Shown here: positions 22,701 through 33,204 of the stretch, one piece after another
Numbering within the stretch: the first letter of the stretch is position 1
Layout: each line of letters starts with the position of its first letter
Program-made: the position numbers and the translations under genes
DNA from: Cercophora sp. LCS_1
Lineage: Eukaryota > Ascomycota > Sordariomycetes > Sordariales > Lasiosphaeriaceae
Assembly (NCBI GenBank): GCA_036250225.1
Contig: JAPZLL010000015.1
Coordinates: 372,001 to 436,000, forward strand
Length of the DNA stretch: 64,000 nucleotides
Direction of reading: 5' to 3'
The notes under the pieces: generated by a model
What the model was told of the DNA's origin: nothing
Seen by the model: only the letters and a program-made list of their open reading frames with translations
Databases searched by the model: none

Positions 22701-24586
22701 TTGTGCGGATCCGTGATGACGACCTTCCAGGTGGCGGGGTCGATCTCGGCGAAGCCCCAGTGCATGTGCGTGTAGGACCCGTCGGTGTTGGCATTCTCAG
22801 CCTTGAGCCAAAGGCACTTGCGACCGAGGTTCCATGACTCGTAGTACCCGATGCGGGAGAAGATGGCCGGCGGCCCTGAGTTTTGCTTGATCTCGTTGCC
22901 GCAGTTGGAGACGCAGGTGCTCTCGAAACCCGGTAGCTTGGTGCCAGGCCCGCCGCCCGGTGGCGCATGCACATCACAGTGGGCGGGGTAGGGGCCGCAG
23001 AAACCCCAGTTGCTGCAGCACGCCTTGAGGGGACACGGGTTCAGTTCCGTCATGTTGAACGGGCCTGTTGGGCGCTGAGTTCCCGGGACTGTGGGGCCGC
23101 ACTCGGTGCCCTGTTGTGGTGGCGGAAGGGGCGAATCACCGGGACTCAGGCACATGTTGTAACCGGCCAGCATGCTGCTGCACTGGATCCATCCCCACGT
23201 CTTGCCCTTGTTGTACGACTCGATCTCGTCGACCGTCAGACCATACTGCGTTGCGAGCCCTGCGCACGTGTCTGTGTTTTGGATCAGGTACGATGCGCAG
23301 GTGCCATCGGGATTCTGCTTGGGCGGATCTGGCTTGGGCGGTGTATACGGATCCCCGGCGGAGCAGCAGACGTAGTCGCCCACTTGCAGTGTCGAGCAAA
23401 GGTTCGGCTTGGGGTTGAATGTGGTAAAGTCGGCTCCTCGGATGCCGCACTTTGCCGCGAGTGATGCACATCCGTCGCCGGCCACGACTTGGATGTACCT
23501 GCAGGTTGCGCGCTTGTGGAGGGGAAGGAAGGCGCCCCAGCCATGGTGATTGTGGCGGCTCCCATCCGCTCTTTCCTTGAGCCGGGGCGGTGAGCGAGAC
23601 GCGAGTGTGCTGCTGTTGGTGCCTGCCGCGTTGCTGAAATTGCCGCTGCTGCTGCCGTCGTCGAAAGGAGCCGATGCAATGTCGAAAAGCTTGACAGGGA
23701 GCGTCTCCGACACCGACGCTTCCGTCTCGTCGAGAGTAGCGCACTTTCCTTGTGTCCAAGACAGGGCCGTCTTCTGGACCCACACGAGGTCGCGACTGTT
23801 GTCGATGGAAATGCCAAATACGGTTTCCTCCTTGGTTGTCTCGCCGCAAAGCTGTGCGACGGTGCGATTTGCCATGGGCGATGCACCCGAACCCAGTTGG
23901 AATCGCTCTGAGACGGCCTGGAGAGCCGACTTGACGGTTGGCTTGCCCAAACCGGGCCCGACGTACACGCCAGCAATCGTCTTTTTGTGGTAGGCAGCCA
24001 CAAACGACTCGTCGCAGTTGTCCTTGGTGCTGAAGAACTCGTCAAGTCCATCCAGGAGGCCTTGGATCTGGGCACCATTGCCGATGCTGGCGCCGCCGCC
24101 AGACGTGAGGCTAAGTGCGCCGCTTGTCTCGCGACCAGCGATGCTGCACGCGGGAGCAGTGTCCAAGCTGACTTGGAAGAGCGCGGTGTCGGTCTTTGGG
24201 TTTTCTATTTCCGTGGCCGTGGCGTTGGCAATGGTCCTGTCCCCAGCAGCATCCGGGTCAGGTGTCAAGGTGCAGCTTCGAAGGAGGACGTCTGTCTTGG
24301 GGTCATCCAAAGCGAGCGGTACTGAGAAGTGCACCAGCATGGGAAGTTCACACCGGGTCAGTCGATCGACGGAATGATAGGGAGTCCATTTGTGGACGTT
24401 GGCAAAGTCAACGCCACAAGGGAGCGGACAGTCGTGCTGGTCAGGATAGTAGGTGATGGGGTCTGCGATGGGGGAGGGGTCATCTTCCGAGACCGGGTCG
24501 ACGACTTGGGACCCATCAAGGTCGACGGCGGCACGGGCAATGGTAATGCTCGCCGCCAAGCGCAACAAGACGCGGGTGACCCTCAT
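19783..24586 (-). CDS. Large secreted LysM/CBM18/GH18 chitinase (killer-toxin-like, subgroup C)
   Basis: Three exons (24586-22499, 22439-22160, 22103-19783) join in phase to 1562 residues. A signal peptide (about 1-20, MRVTRVLLRLAASITIARA) is followed by a ~340-residue N-terminal region, LysM modules at about 362-411 and 430-480, and a hevein-type CBM18 from about 496 (CPLKACCSNWGFCG). The GH18 domain starts near 560 with IGYYESWN. Its catalytic DGVDIDWEYPG spans 686-696 with acid Glu693, and MTYDLHGQWDYG lies in exon 2. A long Cys-rich C-terminal region follows; it includes hydrophobic helices (QIGCFIVMSSIKLVLDIG) typical of this subgroup. Such enzymes hydrolyse chitin outside the cell, and the architecture resembles yeast killer-toxin alpha/beta subunits. 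Expression of relatives often rises during fungal-fungal contact. The LysM protein 3.9 kb away fits this setting. Confidence 0.95.
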
Positions 24587-25144
24587 TGCTGTCACCGCGC
24601 TGGATGTCCGAAAAGAGTGACAAAAAGAGTGACAGGGTTGGAGAAGACATGGTGAGCTTGGACGAGATGGACAAGATGTCGTTGATATGTATAACCCAGG
24701 CAGCGGGAAAAAAAAGGAAGTCAGAAGTTCGGTGGCCATCGCAAGTTGTCGACGAAAGCGGTACGTACCCCTGAGTTCTAGGCCCGGAGACCGGGGAGCA
24801 GCGGAAGCAGGGCAGCAAGGAGTCAAGGGTTGTATCGTCGTGCATGGGCGGTACTCTCCCGCTCTGTGCGGAATGCCTTTTGCGCTGGCCGAGGCTGTGC
24901 CTCAATATTGCCTGTGGACTGCAACAGTTAGGGGTAACGGGTTACAGTCTAGCGGGTCACACAAGGCATACCAGCTGCGTACCTAATTGACCTGACTATT
25001 ACTGTATATGTCTGAGCTGTGTTACACGAATCGACTTTGACAACGGCCCGGCCAACGTCACAATATTGATCATTTGACTCTATTTTTCTGGGCTAAACTA
25101 CGACTCTCGCGGGGCATGTGAGCCGGTTCATGGGGGCGAATCCC
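24587..25144. other. Chitinase promoter region
   Basis: The leader just upstream of the chitinase ATG holds short frames only. The unspliced chitinase frame continues open to 24826 but has no signal peptide at that end, so it is taken as 5' leader. The remainder is the 3' flank of the next minus-strand gene. Confidence 0.45.
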
Positions 25145-26047
25145 TCATTCACTGCTGGCTCTAGGATCGGCATGCATTGGATAGTGTTCCTCCATGGCTT
25201 TACGCACAGCCGCCAAGCACTCCTCCTTTCGATAGTTGGCCAAGTCGGGCCAGCCGTGCTCACGGTAGATGTTCTGCAACATGGCAGCAAGACCCTCGCC
25301 ATTGGGGGCAAAGCTCCAGTCGGCACTCACCACGGCGCGGTGACTGATGGGTATCCATTGAAGCTTGATGAACTGGCCCTTGAGAATCTCAAAGAACTCT
25401 GGGACACTCCACGCGGTGGCGTCCCGACGCCATTCTAGCTCTTGTTCTCGCTGTTCATCCTGGGGCTCCTCGTCGCCGTCATCGTCGTCGTCATCGTCGT
25501 CGTTCTCGTCATCATCCTCATCCTCATCCTCATCGCCGTTGTCGCCGTGCTCTTCGTCAAGTGTCTCGTAGTCGACGGCCGTGGCGTAATGTGCGTCCTC
25601 AATGCTGGATGGACAATTGTCCCAATGGACGATGCCATATTTTGTGTCGAGCACCATGATCGGAGTCTCACGTCCACCGCTGGTCAGACCTACAACATGG
25701 GCAGGCGCCAGCGGGGCAAATACTCCTCCTTCGGTGATGATGCGGAGATCATCTGCAGTGCTGGGGCCCTCAGGCCGCGTGAGGTACCCAATGAGCTTCT
25801 GCCAGTCGGCGAAAACACAACCGGGAGCACCTTCGGCATCGTCGTGAATGTACGGGAGATGGGCAAGCAGCGACAGGACCTCGTCAGACTTGGCGAGGGG
25901 GGCTATCACGGCGCTGTCCACATTGGTGATGCTAGGCCATCCTTCGGCAGGGGGCCAAATGACCTGCGAATCCTTGAGGTACAGCTTGGTCAGGAACTCG
26001 TAATAGCTCTTGACCGCAGCGATTGTTGCACTGCGCGAGTGTTCCAT
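25145..26047 (-). CDS. Conserved fungal protein with an acidic middle region
   Basis: The open frame is single-exon. The first in-frame ATG (MEHSRS) at 26047 gives 300 residues; a frame without ATG extends 46 codons upstream. Part of that extension looks coding (SITPDQVDFDYNL), so an unseen 5' exon or a non-AUG start is possible. The C-terminal half has motifs that recur in an uncharacterised Sordariomycete family: DTKYGIVHWDNCP, WSVPEFFEILKGQFIKL, and the end IYREHGWPDLANYRKEECL. Between them lies an Asp/Glu run of about 40 residues encoded by GAT/GAC/GAG repeats that is probably length-variable. No signal peptide or membrane segment is present. The role is unknown. Confidence 0.75.
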   Translation of the reverse strand: MEHSRSATIAAVKSYYEFLTKLYLKDSQVIWPPAEGWPSITNVDSAVIAPLAKSDEVLSLLAHLPYIHDDAEGAPGCVFADWQKLIGYLTRPEGPSTADDLRIITEGGVFAPLAPAHVVGLTSGGRETPIMVLDTKYGIVHWDNCPSSIEDAHYATAVDYETLDEEHGDNGDEDEDEDDDENDDDDDDDDGDEEPQDEQREQELEWRRDATAWSVPEFFEILKGQFIKLQWIPISHRAVVSADWSFAPNGEGLAAMLQNIYREHGWPDLANYRKEECLAAVRKAMEEHYPMHADPRASSE

Positions 26048-26562
26048 GCTGTCGGGACTTAGGATGGACCACCCTCTGTTTGTAAGATTGTAGTCAAAGT
26101 CAACCTGGTCGGGTGTGATTGAGGTCGGTTGGCTGTGTTGAAATGGTTGAAATGGGACACGAGGGACGGGAGGGAAATGAGACACACCGGGACCTTATAC
26201 ATGTCCATGGACCTCGCCGATCAAAACAGCCGCCTGGTGTAACCTTGTGCCAAGCGCGAGAGCGGCGTGGCGACCAAGTCCCGTTACACAAGCTCTAGGG
26301 ACCAATACCCGTTGTGTAATACCGACAGGGCACCAAGCCCACCGTTACATGGATGCACCCCTTTTCCGGGAACCCTAATCGTCGTCCCCGACGGGTTTCC
26401 ATTTTCGTCTTTGGTAGCAAACAAGGCCTCCTGACCTTTTCATGCCAGGTTCATCTTCAAGTCATTTTCCAACAGCACGCTCCAGCTGCACGGGAGAACT
26501 AAGTGGTCGCTTCTCCAGTCGTTTCCGAACTCAACTTATCGTCCTTCATCTTGTTCTTCACC
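26048..26562. other. Divergent promoter region between the acidic-middle protein and a secreted protein
   Basis: The two genes face away from each other across ~515 bp. Possible 5' coding sequence of the minus-strand gene occupies 26048-26185. The rest shows no frame of interest. Confidence 0.45.
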
Positions 26563-27207
26563 ATGCGCTTCGTTGCCAAGTCATTCCTTGTCGCCGGGCT
26601 CATCGTTGCCAGAGCCGGTGATGTCTTTGCTCGATTCGCCGCCGACCAGCCACCGCTGACGGGCCTCTTCGCAAGACAAACAGCAACCCCAACAACATCG
26701 ACCTTGGGTCCTCCCATCAACACCATCTCGGCCGATCCCTGGCACTGCGCGACGGAAAACGTCACGCAGTATTTCAAAAACGCACCCAGGCCGACGGGCA
26801 ACGTTCTCAGCGGCATCCAGTCGTTCGCCGCGTCGGCCGCGGCGCCATGCCGAGCAACAGCGACCGGCATCGACGCCTTCTACTGCAGCATCACAGATTA
26901 CAAGGGGTGGTGCGGGTTTACGACGGCCGCGCCTCCGGCCCTTCTCTCCAGCTACTCGACATACCTGTCATCCGTCACTTCGTTCTGGAAGGCGAGCAGT
27001 TCGACCATGTCGGTTGTGTCGTACACTTGCCCCGTCGCTTGGTCGAAGCCCGATCTGCTACATGCGGAGTGGCTCAAGGTCGCGATGGCGCATGCTGAGT
27101 GTTACATGCGTGCTCATCCGGAGACTAGTGCCACCTCAACTCGCACTGGGACGGCGGTGCCCAGTACAAGTACTCGGGCTTCTACGAGTGGAACTACTAC
27201 GCGTTGA
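26563..27207 (+). CDS. Secreted Ser/Thr-rich Cys protein, possible readthrough GPI form
   Basis: This is a single-exon frame of 214 residues. The start MRFVAKSFLVAGLIVARAGDV is a signal peptide. The mature part has six cysteines (WHCATE, APCRAT, FYCSIT, GWCGF, YTCPV, AECYM) and a Ser/Thr-rich C-terminus. The stop is TGA at 27205-27207, followed immediately by C. The same frame then stays open for 22 codons (QTPVARVCWVVGIVGVMLYAV, then L and TGA at 27274). That extension is a hydrophobic tail of the kind that directs GPI anchoring, which would fit the Ser/Thr-rich stalk before it. Either the upstream stop is a recent mutation, or UGA-C is read through at some rate to give an anchored form. Function is unknown; the cysteine layout resembles a fungal secreted DUF family. 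Confidence 0.82.
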   Translation: MRFVAKSFLVAGLIVARAGDVFARFAADQPPLTGLFARQTATPTTSTLGPPINTISADPWHCATENVTQYFKNAPRPTGNVLSGIQSFAASAAAPCRATATGIDAFYCSITDYKGWCGFTTAAPPALLSSYSTYLSSVTSFWKASSSTMSVVSYTCPVAWSKPDLLHAEWLKVAMAHAECYMRAHPETSATSTRTGTAVPSTSTRASTSGTTTR

Positions 27208-27276
27208 CAGACTCCCGTGGCACGCGTGTGCTGGGTTGTTGGGATTGTTGGCGTGATGCTATACGCGGTTTTGTGA
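27208..27276 (+). other. In-frame hydrophobic extension beyond the TGA
   Basis: These 22 sense codons and a second stop directly follow the annotated TGA without a frame change. About 16 of the residues are hydrophobic or small, ending at VMLYAVL, as in GPI-attachment signals. Chance extensions of this length are common, but one with this composition after a Ser/Thr-rich stalk is not. Confidence 0.5.
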
Positions 27277-28468
27277 TTCGTGTCGTTGTCGTTCTGTTGA
27301 GCTTGTAACACCGGGAGAAGGTTTTGTACTTATTCTATTCTACCCTAGTTGGTGCTGTTTACACGACACATCGGGGATTCGCCTGCGGAATCTTGTGTTA
27401 ACACCGTCAATTCAATTCATCATTGCCCGCACTCAAACCATACTTCTGAAATTGTCATCACAATGGGCGAATTGCTCAGCACAGAAAGGCGCAAGTTTCT
27501 CTTCTCTCCTTGCCGGGCTGTGATGATCCACCTTGGCAGAATCCGCTGACACGCGAACATCTCCGCTGCAACACAAATGGTGGCATCACGGGTGTATTTC
27601 CCGTTACAATGAGAAAGGTAGTCTTCCGTGCCGCAAGTCTGCTTCGATCTATTGAAGGACCTGCATTCTCGCCTGCTAAAATTTCAATTGCCAGACCAAC
27701 ATCAAAAATATGTCCTTCACGATGCAACACCAGGCTCGCAAGGTGCACCCCAGAGAGAAAATAATAGACGCCGCAGCTTCGCCTCAATATATTGGACCAA
27801 GAAGTGAGTCAAGATGAAATCCAGTCTACCTTGCCATCGCCAGCCCTCGAAGGCCATGTCCCACTGACCTGGTTACATTGGTGCCGACCCCAGACTTGAC
27901 AGGGTTCCTGGACGCGGTCTGGACAAGCATCACCGCGTAACACAGACCCAACGGTGAGAATCCTCCCAGACTCGGTACCACACTCATACGGGGTACGAGA
28001 TCTGTTTCCGCGCCTTTGAGAAGACTTGGCTTCTTTGAGCCAAGGGTTACATTGAAACGGTTGGGCTTTTCGCTCACCTCGGGACAGCTGCCGCTGCAGC
28101 TACCGCTTTGACTTCTACCTGCAGCTGAGAAGGGAAGGTGACACAAGGACCGCGGAGGTGCCTTTTGACGCCCAGCCCATCAGGGGTAGCAGGGCATGGA
28201 AAATTGAATGTTGGCTCTGAAGCGCGCAACGCGGATGTCGGGTAGGACACAATGGGGTTTGTTGACGCAACGCGTCAGCGAGGTGTTGGGTAGCCTTGTG
28301 CATCTGATGACAACATCAAAGTGAAGGAAGGAGAATGAACGAGTTATTGATAGTGTAGCGCTACCCAAGTATATAATTGACTTTGAGGCCCAACATGTTG
28401 TCATGGAATTGTCCAGCAAGCAACCCGGAACCGCATCATCCCATTCAGCTCTCTGAGTAGCATTCAAA
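27277..28468. other. Gene-free stretch of ~1.2 kb, LysM gene promoter at the right end
   Basis: Short frames on both strands show no domain or signal peptide. The right ~300 bp is the upstream region of the LysM gene, with a TATA element. Confidence 0.5.
28370..28377 (+). promoter_or_regulatory. TATA box of the LysM gene
   Basis: TATATAAT lies 92-99 bp upstream of the LysM ATG, a normal position for a TATA element of a strongly induced fungal gene. Confidence 0.55.
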
Positions 28469-29681
28469 ATGGTGTCGACCCATTCTCTCGTTTCTTTGCT
28501 TTTGGGCTCGGCCTCCTTCAGCCATGTGGCTTTTGGAGCTGCCCTTGGCCATATTGCTGCCCGGGATGGCCCAACACCTGGACTGCCGTTTGACCCCAAT
28601 ACCACCGGCTTTTGCACGTGGTGGGTTGATTTGACATCAGCGACGACCTGTCAAACCCTCATCGCGGAGAACTTTATTACCTTGGACACATTCCGTCGAT
28701 GGGTAACAAACTTCCGCACGTCTTGGCCTCGAACTATTCGCTGATAATGCCTCTTCTCAGAACCCCTCGATTCCCGCGACATGCACCACCCTGCAGTCCG
28801 GCCGCTCGTATTGTGTTGAGGCCGCTTTTGAGCCCGCTCCATCGACAACGTCAACAACAGTCATTACGACCAGCACCAGGTCCACGACATCAACCACGCC
28901 TCCCCCAGCTACAACAACCCAGCCATCGAACGGCATCACCACTCGTGCGTAGCTATTCCTTGTCTTACCTTACCTTACCTGTCTCTAATGCGTTACAGCC
29001 CTCCCAACGCAACCCAACCTCGTGACCAACTGCGACGCCTTCTACTTTGTCAAGCCCGGCGACTCGTGCGACGCCATCGCATCAGCCAACCGCATCACGC
29101 TCGCCCAATTCCTAGCCTGGAACCCCGCCGCCGGCGCCACCTGCTCCGGCCTCTGGGCAAATGCCTACGCCTGCGTCTCCATCATCGGCGTCGACCCGCC
29201 TCCCCCAACCACAACCACCACCTCGGCCGGCAACGGCGTGACAACCCCCGTCCCAACCCAAGCAGGCATGGTCGCCAACTGCAACAAGTTTCACTTTGTC
29301 GCCTCAGGCCAAACCTGCGCGGTGATTGCCTCTCTCTACTCCATCTCCACCGCCCAGTTTACGCAATGGAACCCCGCCGCCAACGCCGATTGCTCCGGCC
29401 TCTGGGCAAGCACGTATGCGTGCGTGGGTGTGATTGGGACAAATCCCACGCCCAGCCCGACGACGACAACACCGACGGGTGTGGCGACGCCGACGCCGAC
29501 GCAGCCGGGCATGGTGAGCGGGTGCAAGAAGTTTGCGTTTGTGAATCCGGGGGATACGTGCGCGGCCATTGCGAGCAGGAGTGGGATCACAGTGAATCAG
29601 TTTGTGGCGTGGAATACGGGCGTCGGTGGGACGGCTTGTACGGGGTTGTGGGCGAATACGTATGCTTGCGTTGGGATTTGA
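28469..29681 (+). CDS. Secreted four-LysM protein (LysM effector type)
   Basis: Three exons (28469-28702, 28761-28944, 28999-29681) join in phase to 366 residues. A signal peptide (about 1-23) precedes a first, more divergent LysM (about 48-98: CTWWVDLTSATTCQTLI, then RRWNPSI joined across intron 1). After a Thr/Pro linker come three closely related LysM modules at about 151-204, 234-287 and 315-366. Each has the layout C-x-x-F-x-FVxxGxxCxxIA, xFxxWNP (WNT in the last) and C-x-GLWAxxYACV. No catalytic domain is present. LysM modules bind chitin oligomers. Such proteins shield the fungal wall, hide chitin from host immunity, or act as partners of LysM chitinases. Gene linkage of this class with subgroup C chitinases is known in other filamentous fungi and is seen here. 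Confidence 0.95.
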
Positions 29682-30147
29682 GGTTGGTGCAGTACGTTGT
29701 ATCAAGTAGCATTTCCATGTATTGTGCAGCAGGAGGAAGAGGCTGGGAGCGCTGAACTCGGACTTGAAAATATGTTTCCCAGAGTCTACCTACCTAGTCT
29801 GCAGTGATCGTATAGAGTGTTCCTGGAATCAAGTATGCTATCTCTGTGTTTCTGGCTAAATTCGGTACTCCTTGTCGGCAGGTAGCGAAGTACCCGGAAC
29901 TGCGGCGTCTGGTTGGAACCGATGTGCCGTTGACTTGGCTCACATTCCCGGGTCGGATATAGACATTTCGGCAATGCGAATCGGCTTTGCGGCGTGGGCA
30001 AGAAAAGATTGGAAATCCAAAAAAACCAGGAAAAATGCTTTTAAAGAGGGGTCCCAGTGGCATCTCCCGCCTCTGCTCTGCTTTCCTCTTTGTCTGTCAT
30101 ATTTGATTGATTTCATACAAGTCGGCTAACTCAAGCCAGAGCTAGAC
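29682..30147. other. Intergenic between the LysM and DUF4360 genes
   Basis: No coding frame is convincing. The stretch near 30000-30045 is A-rich; the last ~100 bp is a C/T-rich leader. Confidence 0.45.
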
Positions 30148-30995
30148 ATGATGCGGCTGCTCTCCTCCCTCGCTCTGGGCGGAATCGGCCTCATGGTCAC
30201 TGGTGCAGAAGGCGCTCCTCAAAGCTTCTTCCCGCCGGAACAGCTGGAGGCACTCTGCCGAGCCAACGAGAGGGCGTACACGGGACCGCCGATGCCTCGG
30301 ATTCTAACACCGACCTTCTCGGGCACCGGGTGCCAGTCGGGCGGGAAGATCGGCCACAACTACATGGGTAAATGGAGCTGCAGCCGCGACTACGATGTGC
30401 AGCTTCTCATTCCGGGCTTGAACGTTGCGGCCGAACCTGGGAGTATCGCTAGAGCTGACTGCACCATCACCTTCTCCGTTGACAAGCTCGGTCCCGGGTG
30501 GCAGGTCTCCCTGTGGGACGGGGTCTTGGATGTAGATGCGGAGATGGCACGGGGTACTGAGTTGCGCATGAAGGGCAGTGCAAAGTGGGGAGGGTTAATC
30601 AAGGGGGTGAGTGTCAAGAATATCTTCAAGTGCTTGTCTAAGTGCAATGCATACCTTAGGTCTGGTAGTTCTAGCTGACATGAGGAATTGCGCAAAAGAC
30701 CCAAGGAGGCTCGAGGATTGGCTCCAACCCAACTAACGCGCCCGTCAAGTACAACAAATGGGCGGCCACCATCAACTTTGGGATGGGTCCGACGCAGCCC
30801 TTCTCGCCGTGCGCCGACGCCAACGGGGAGGTTGGAAACCTCACTCTCACGTACAGCCTCGAGGCAGACGCTCGCTTTTCGAGTGGGCCCGCCGCCATGA
30901 AGGCCGGTTCCTGGATTGACGAGGGCTCGGGTGTACCGGTCCAGATCGATAATGCTGCGACGCTGAACCTCAAGTGGCTGATCAGGGAGTGCTGA
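30148..30995 (+). CDS. Secreted DUF4360 protein
   Basis: Two exons (30148-30606, 30699-30995) join at GTGAGT...AAAG to 251 residues. MMRLLSSLALGGIGLMVTGAEGAP is a signal peptide. The body fits DUF4360: the early IxxxxFSGTGC with Cys, MGKWSCSRDYDVQLLIPG, CTITFSVDKLGPGWQVSL, then GSNPTNAPVKYNKWAATINFG and FSPCADANGEVGNLTLTYSLE after the intron. A C-terminal LKWLIREC with a final Cys is also typical. Six cysteines probably form disulfides. The family is widespread in fungal secretomes with a predicted beta-sandwich fold and no known activity. The next ATG three bases later is an equal start choice. The intron's retained form would stop within about 20 codons. Confidence 0.9.
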
Positions 30996-31560
30996 GTTGG
31001 GGTTCTGTGTTTTGCTGATACGATGTGAGATATATGTTATCTGAATGCCGTTAATTTTATACGTGACACGCGAGGAAGGAAGATGGCACGAGATGCAAAC
31101 CCTCTTTGCATGCTTCAAGTTCAACGAGTGTGAGCCCGTTGCAGGTACAGGATGAGGACTATGTGCTCTTTGCTGGCGTTGCGGAGGGATTGCAAGGGTT
31201 TTGTTACCTTCGCGTGTCTTAATTAGTGATGCTGAGAGGGTGAGATTGGCCCCGACGTGGAGGGATTGGGTCTGAGTCGGGTGAGAACTTTGTCGAGTGG
31301 CGGAATGGAGAGCGGGTGTCTGGGGGTCCGGATCTTTAACCGATAAGCCTTGTTCCTGATGAACCGGTATTAATCATGGCATCCGCAATCGTGGTATCCG
31401 GAATGGTGGGGGGTTTACTGGCACTTTGAGTGCACCACATTCCGGCTTCAAGTTGACCTCGGGATCAGCACCACTGCCCAGGCTCAAAAGGACGATCACT
31501 GAAGATCACCTCCAGCCAAGTGCTCGCTGCCCTTACTACCAACACCACACCACAAGAACC
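30996..31560. other. Intergenic promoter region of the bicupin gene
   Basis: No convincing frame was found. The last ~70 bp before the ATG is C/A-rich with repeated ACCACA-like words, typical of fungal leaders. Confidence 0.45.
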
Positions 31561-32640
31561 ATGACACCTCTCACAGCTCTCCTCTTCCTATTAACAACTG
31601 CATCGGCAGCCACCCTCTGGGTTCCCACAACCCCCCAAACACCCCAGCCCTACGCCGTCAAAAACGGCCACGGCCTCCCCCTCGGCGGCGGCAACACCTT
31701 CCCCGTAACAGGCAACTCCTCGGCCGGCGCCTTTTGCATCCTCAACACCAACGCCGCGGGCTCCTTCTCCGTCTCCCCCGGCCTCTTCCCGCACGTGCAC
31801 AAGAAAACGTACGAAAACTTTTACGCCTTCAAAGGCCGCGTCCAGCTATGGGGCCAAAACGTCGACACCTTCCGCGCCAACACATCCGTCCAAACCACCC
31901 GCATCCTGTCGCAGGGTGACATCGGCGCGATACCGCCCAACACTATCCACACGTTCACTCTCCTCGAGCCGGACACCCAGCTGACGGGCGTGTTGGTGCC
32001 CGGTGGATTTGAAGAATTCTTCTTCAACATGGCCGTCAACCCGGCCGGCGGTTTACCCGGTGCTGGCGGTTTTGATATCGAGGGGCTTGCGAAGTGGGAT
32101 GTCTATCCTGAACTTGGCTTCGTTCCGAGACGGGACGTGGTGAATGGCAAGGCAGGGCCGGGGAACTGGTACGATGGCGTGAATGCGTTGCCGGGGAATA
32201 TGGACAATCCGATTTGGGTGGCCAAGAATTATGGACCGCGGTGGTTGAGTGAGGAGGGCGGCCGGTATCAGATTGTTGCGCCTTTTGTGAGGGGACAGGA
32301 GACCGATGGGACCTTTTCGCAGGGGACGATTACGATTGGGGTGCAAAAGGGGAGTGCGCCGGGGGTGAAGAGTCAGGTGGCTACGGCGTTTATGGTGGAG
32401 GAGGGGGAGCTGGAGGTCAGGGTGGAGGGCTACGATGCGGTGAGGTTAGTTTGGGGTGATGTGGTGTTTGTGCCGCCAGGAGTGGGCTTCGAGTATGAGT
32501 CGAAGGCGGAGTTTACCAAGATGATGTATGTCACTGGTGGTGGGAAGGGGCTGGATTGGGAGCTGATTGAGAAGGGGAGAGTCTGGAACTCGGCTTTCTT
32601 TCCGAGGAGTCAGGCTGGTGGAAAGATGATGAGGATTTAG
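31561..32640 (+). CDS. Quercetin 2,3-dioxygenase-type secreted bicupin
   Basis: A single exon encodes 359 residues. A signal peptide (MTPLTALLFLLTTASAA) precedes two cupin barrels. The N-terminal one has the metal site H-x-H-x4-E (His78, His80, Glu85 in FPHVHKKTYENF) and the fourth ligand His130 (IPPNTIHTF), as in Aspergillus quercetinase, which holds copper. The second barrel (from about residue 255, TFSQGTITIGVQKGS) keeps the fold (GDVVFVPPGVGFEYESKAEF) but lacks the full set of histidines, as in the known enzyme. The reaction cleaves the flavonol ring with oxygen, releasing carbon monoxide and a depside. This would allow use or detoxification of plant flavonols. Length and layout agree with the family (about 350-370 residues). 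NSS, NTS and similar sequons indicate glycosylation. Confidence 0.88.
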   Translation: MTPLTALLFLLTTASAATLWVPTTPQTPQPYAVKNGHGLPLGGGNTFPVTGNSSAGAFCILNTNAAGSFSVSPGLFPHVHKKTYENFYAFKGRVQLWGQNVDTFRANTSVQTTRILSQGDIGAIPPNTIHTFTLLEPDTQLTGVLVPGGFEEFFFNMAVNPAGGLPGAGGFDIEGLAKWDVYPELGFVPRRDVVNGKAGPGNWYDGVNALPGNMDNPIWVAKNYGPRWLSEEGGRYQIVAPFVRGQETDGTFSQGTITIGVQKGSAPGVKSQVATAFMVEEGELEVRVEGYDAVRLVWGDVVFVPPGVGFEYESKAEFTKMMYVTGGGKGLDWELIEKGRVWNSAFFPRSQAGGKMMRI

Positions 32641-33204
32641 CTGTGCGAGTGTAGATGCTTTAGTTTTCACTGAACCTGATTGTTTCATGGTATTTCATAT
32701 TACACGACTCCACATCTTTGTGAACATGGCTGCCTATGCCTAGGGGCGAGAGTGTCTAGACATGTGAGGCCGACGGCCCTGAGGGCTGACTTTGATGTTG
32801 CCAACTTTCCCTTGATGCGAACATCTTGTCAGATAATTCAAGAACTAGGCTGATATCGGTCACAGTCAGTCTCGGCAAGGAAGTGGCTTTATTAGCCCCG
32901 GTCAGAAAATAAAGACCGGTAAGTGGAGATTCTTCCAGCCTGAACTCTGTAAACAAACGCCCTCCACTTTCCGCGCTGTGTAGACGTCATCTCAAGGATC
33001 GAGTTGTACACCTCGGAGACAAAACAATGCGTGGTTATTGCAGCGAGGATTTAGCAATACCGGTGTAAACTGCCGTCCTTTCCATTTCACCGGTTCTTGG
33101 CAAATGGCTGGTCAAGAAAACCTGGAGACGCAAGTCGCCGGGATCTTGCGTCTGACAGGACTTTCTTCGTCTGGCATTTTGAAGATTCATCTTGTCGTTT
33201 CTTC
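32641..33204. other. Intergenic, GH55 promoter region
   Basis: No gene was recognised. The frame upstream of the GH55 ATG stays open to about 33097, but that part shows neither signal peptide nor domain sequence, so it is taken as 5' leader. Confidence 0.45.

Noticed and set aside
24587..24826. Extending the chitinase N-terminus to 24826
   Set aside because: The extra residues have no conserved content, while the ATG at 24586 begins a clear signal peptide.
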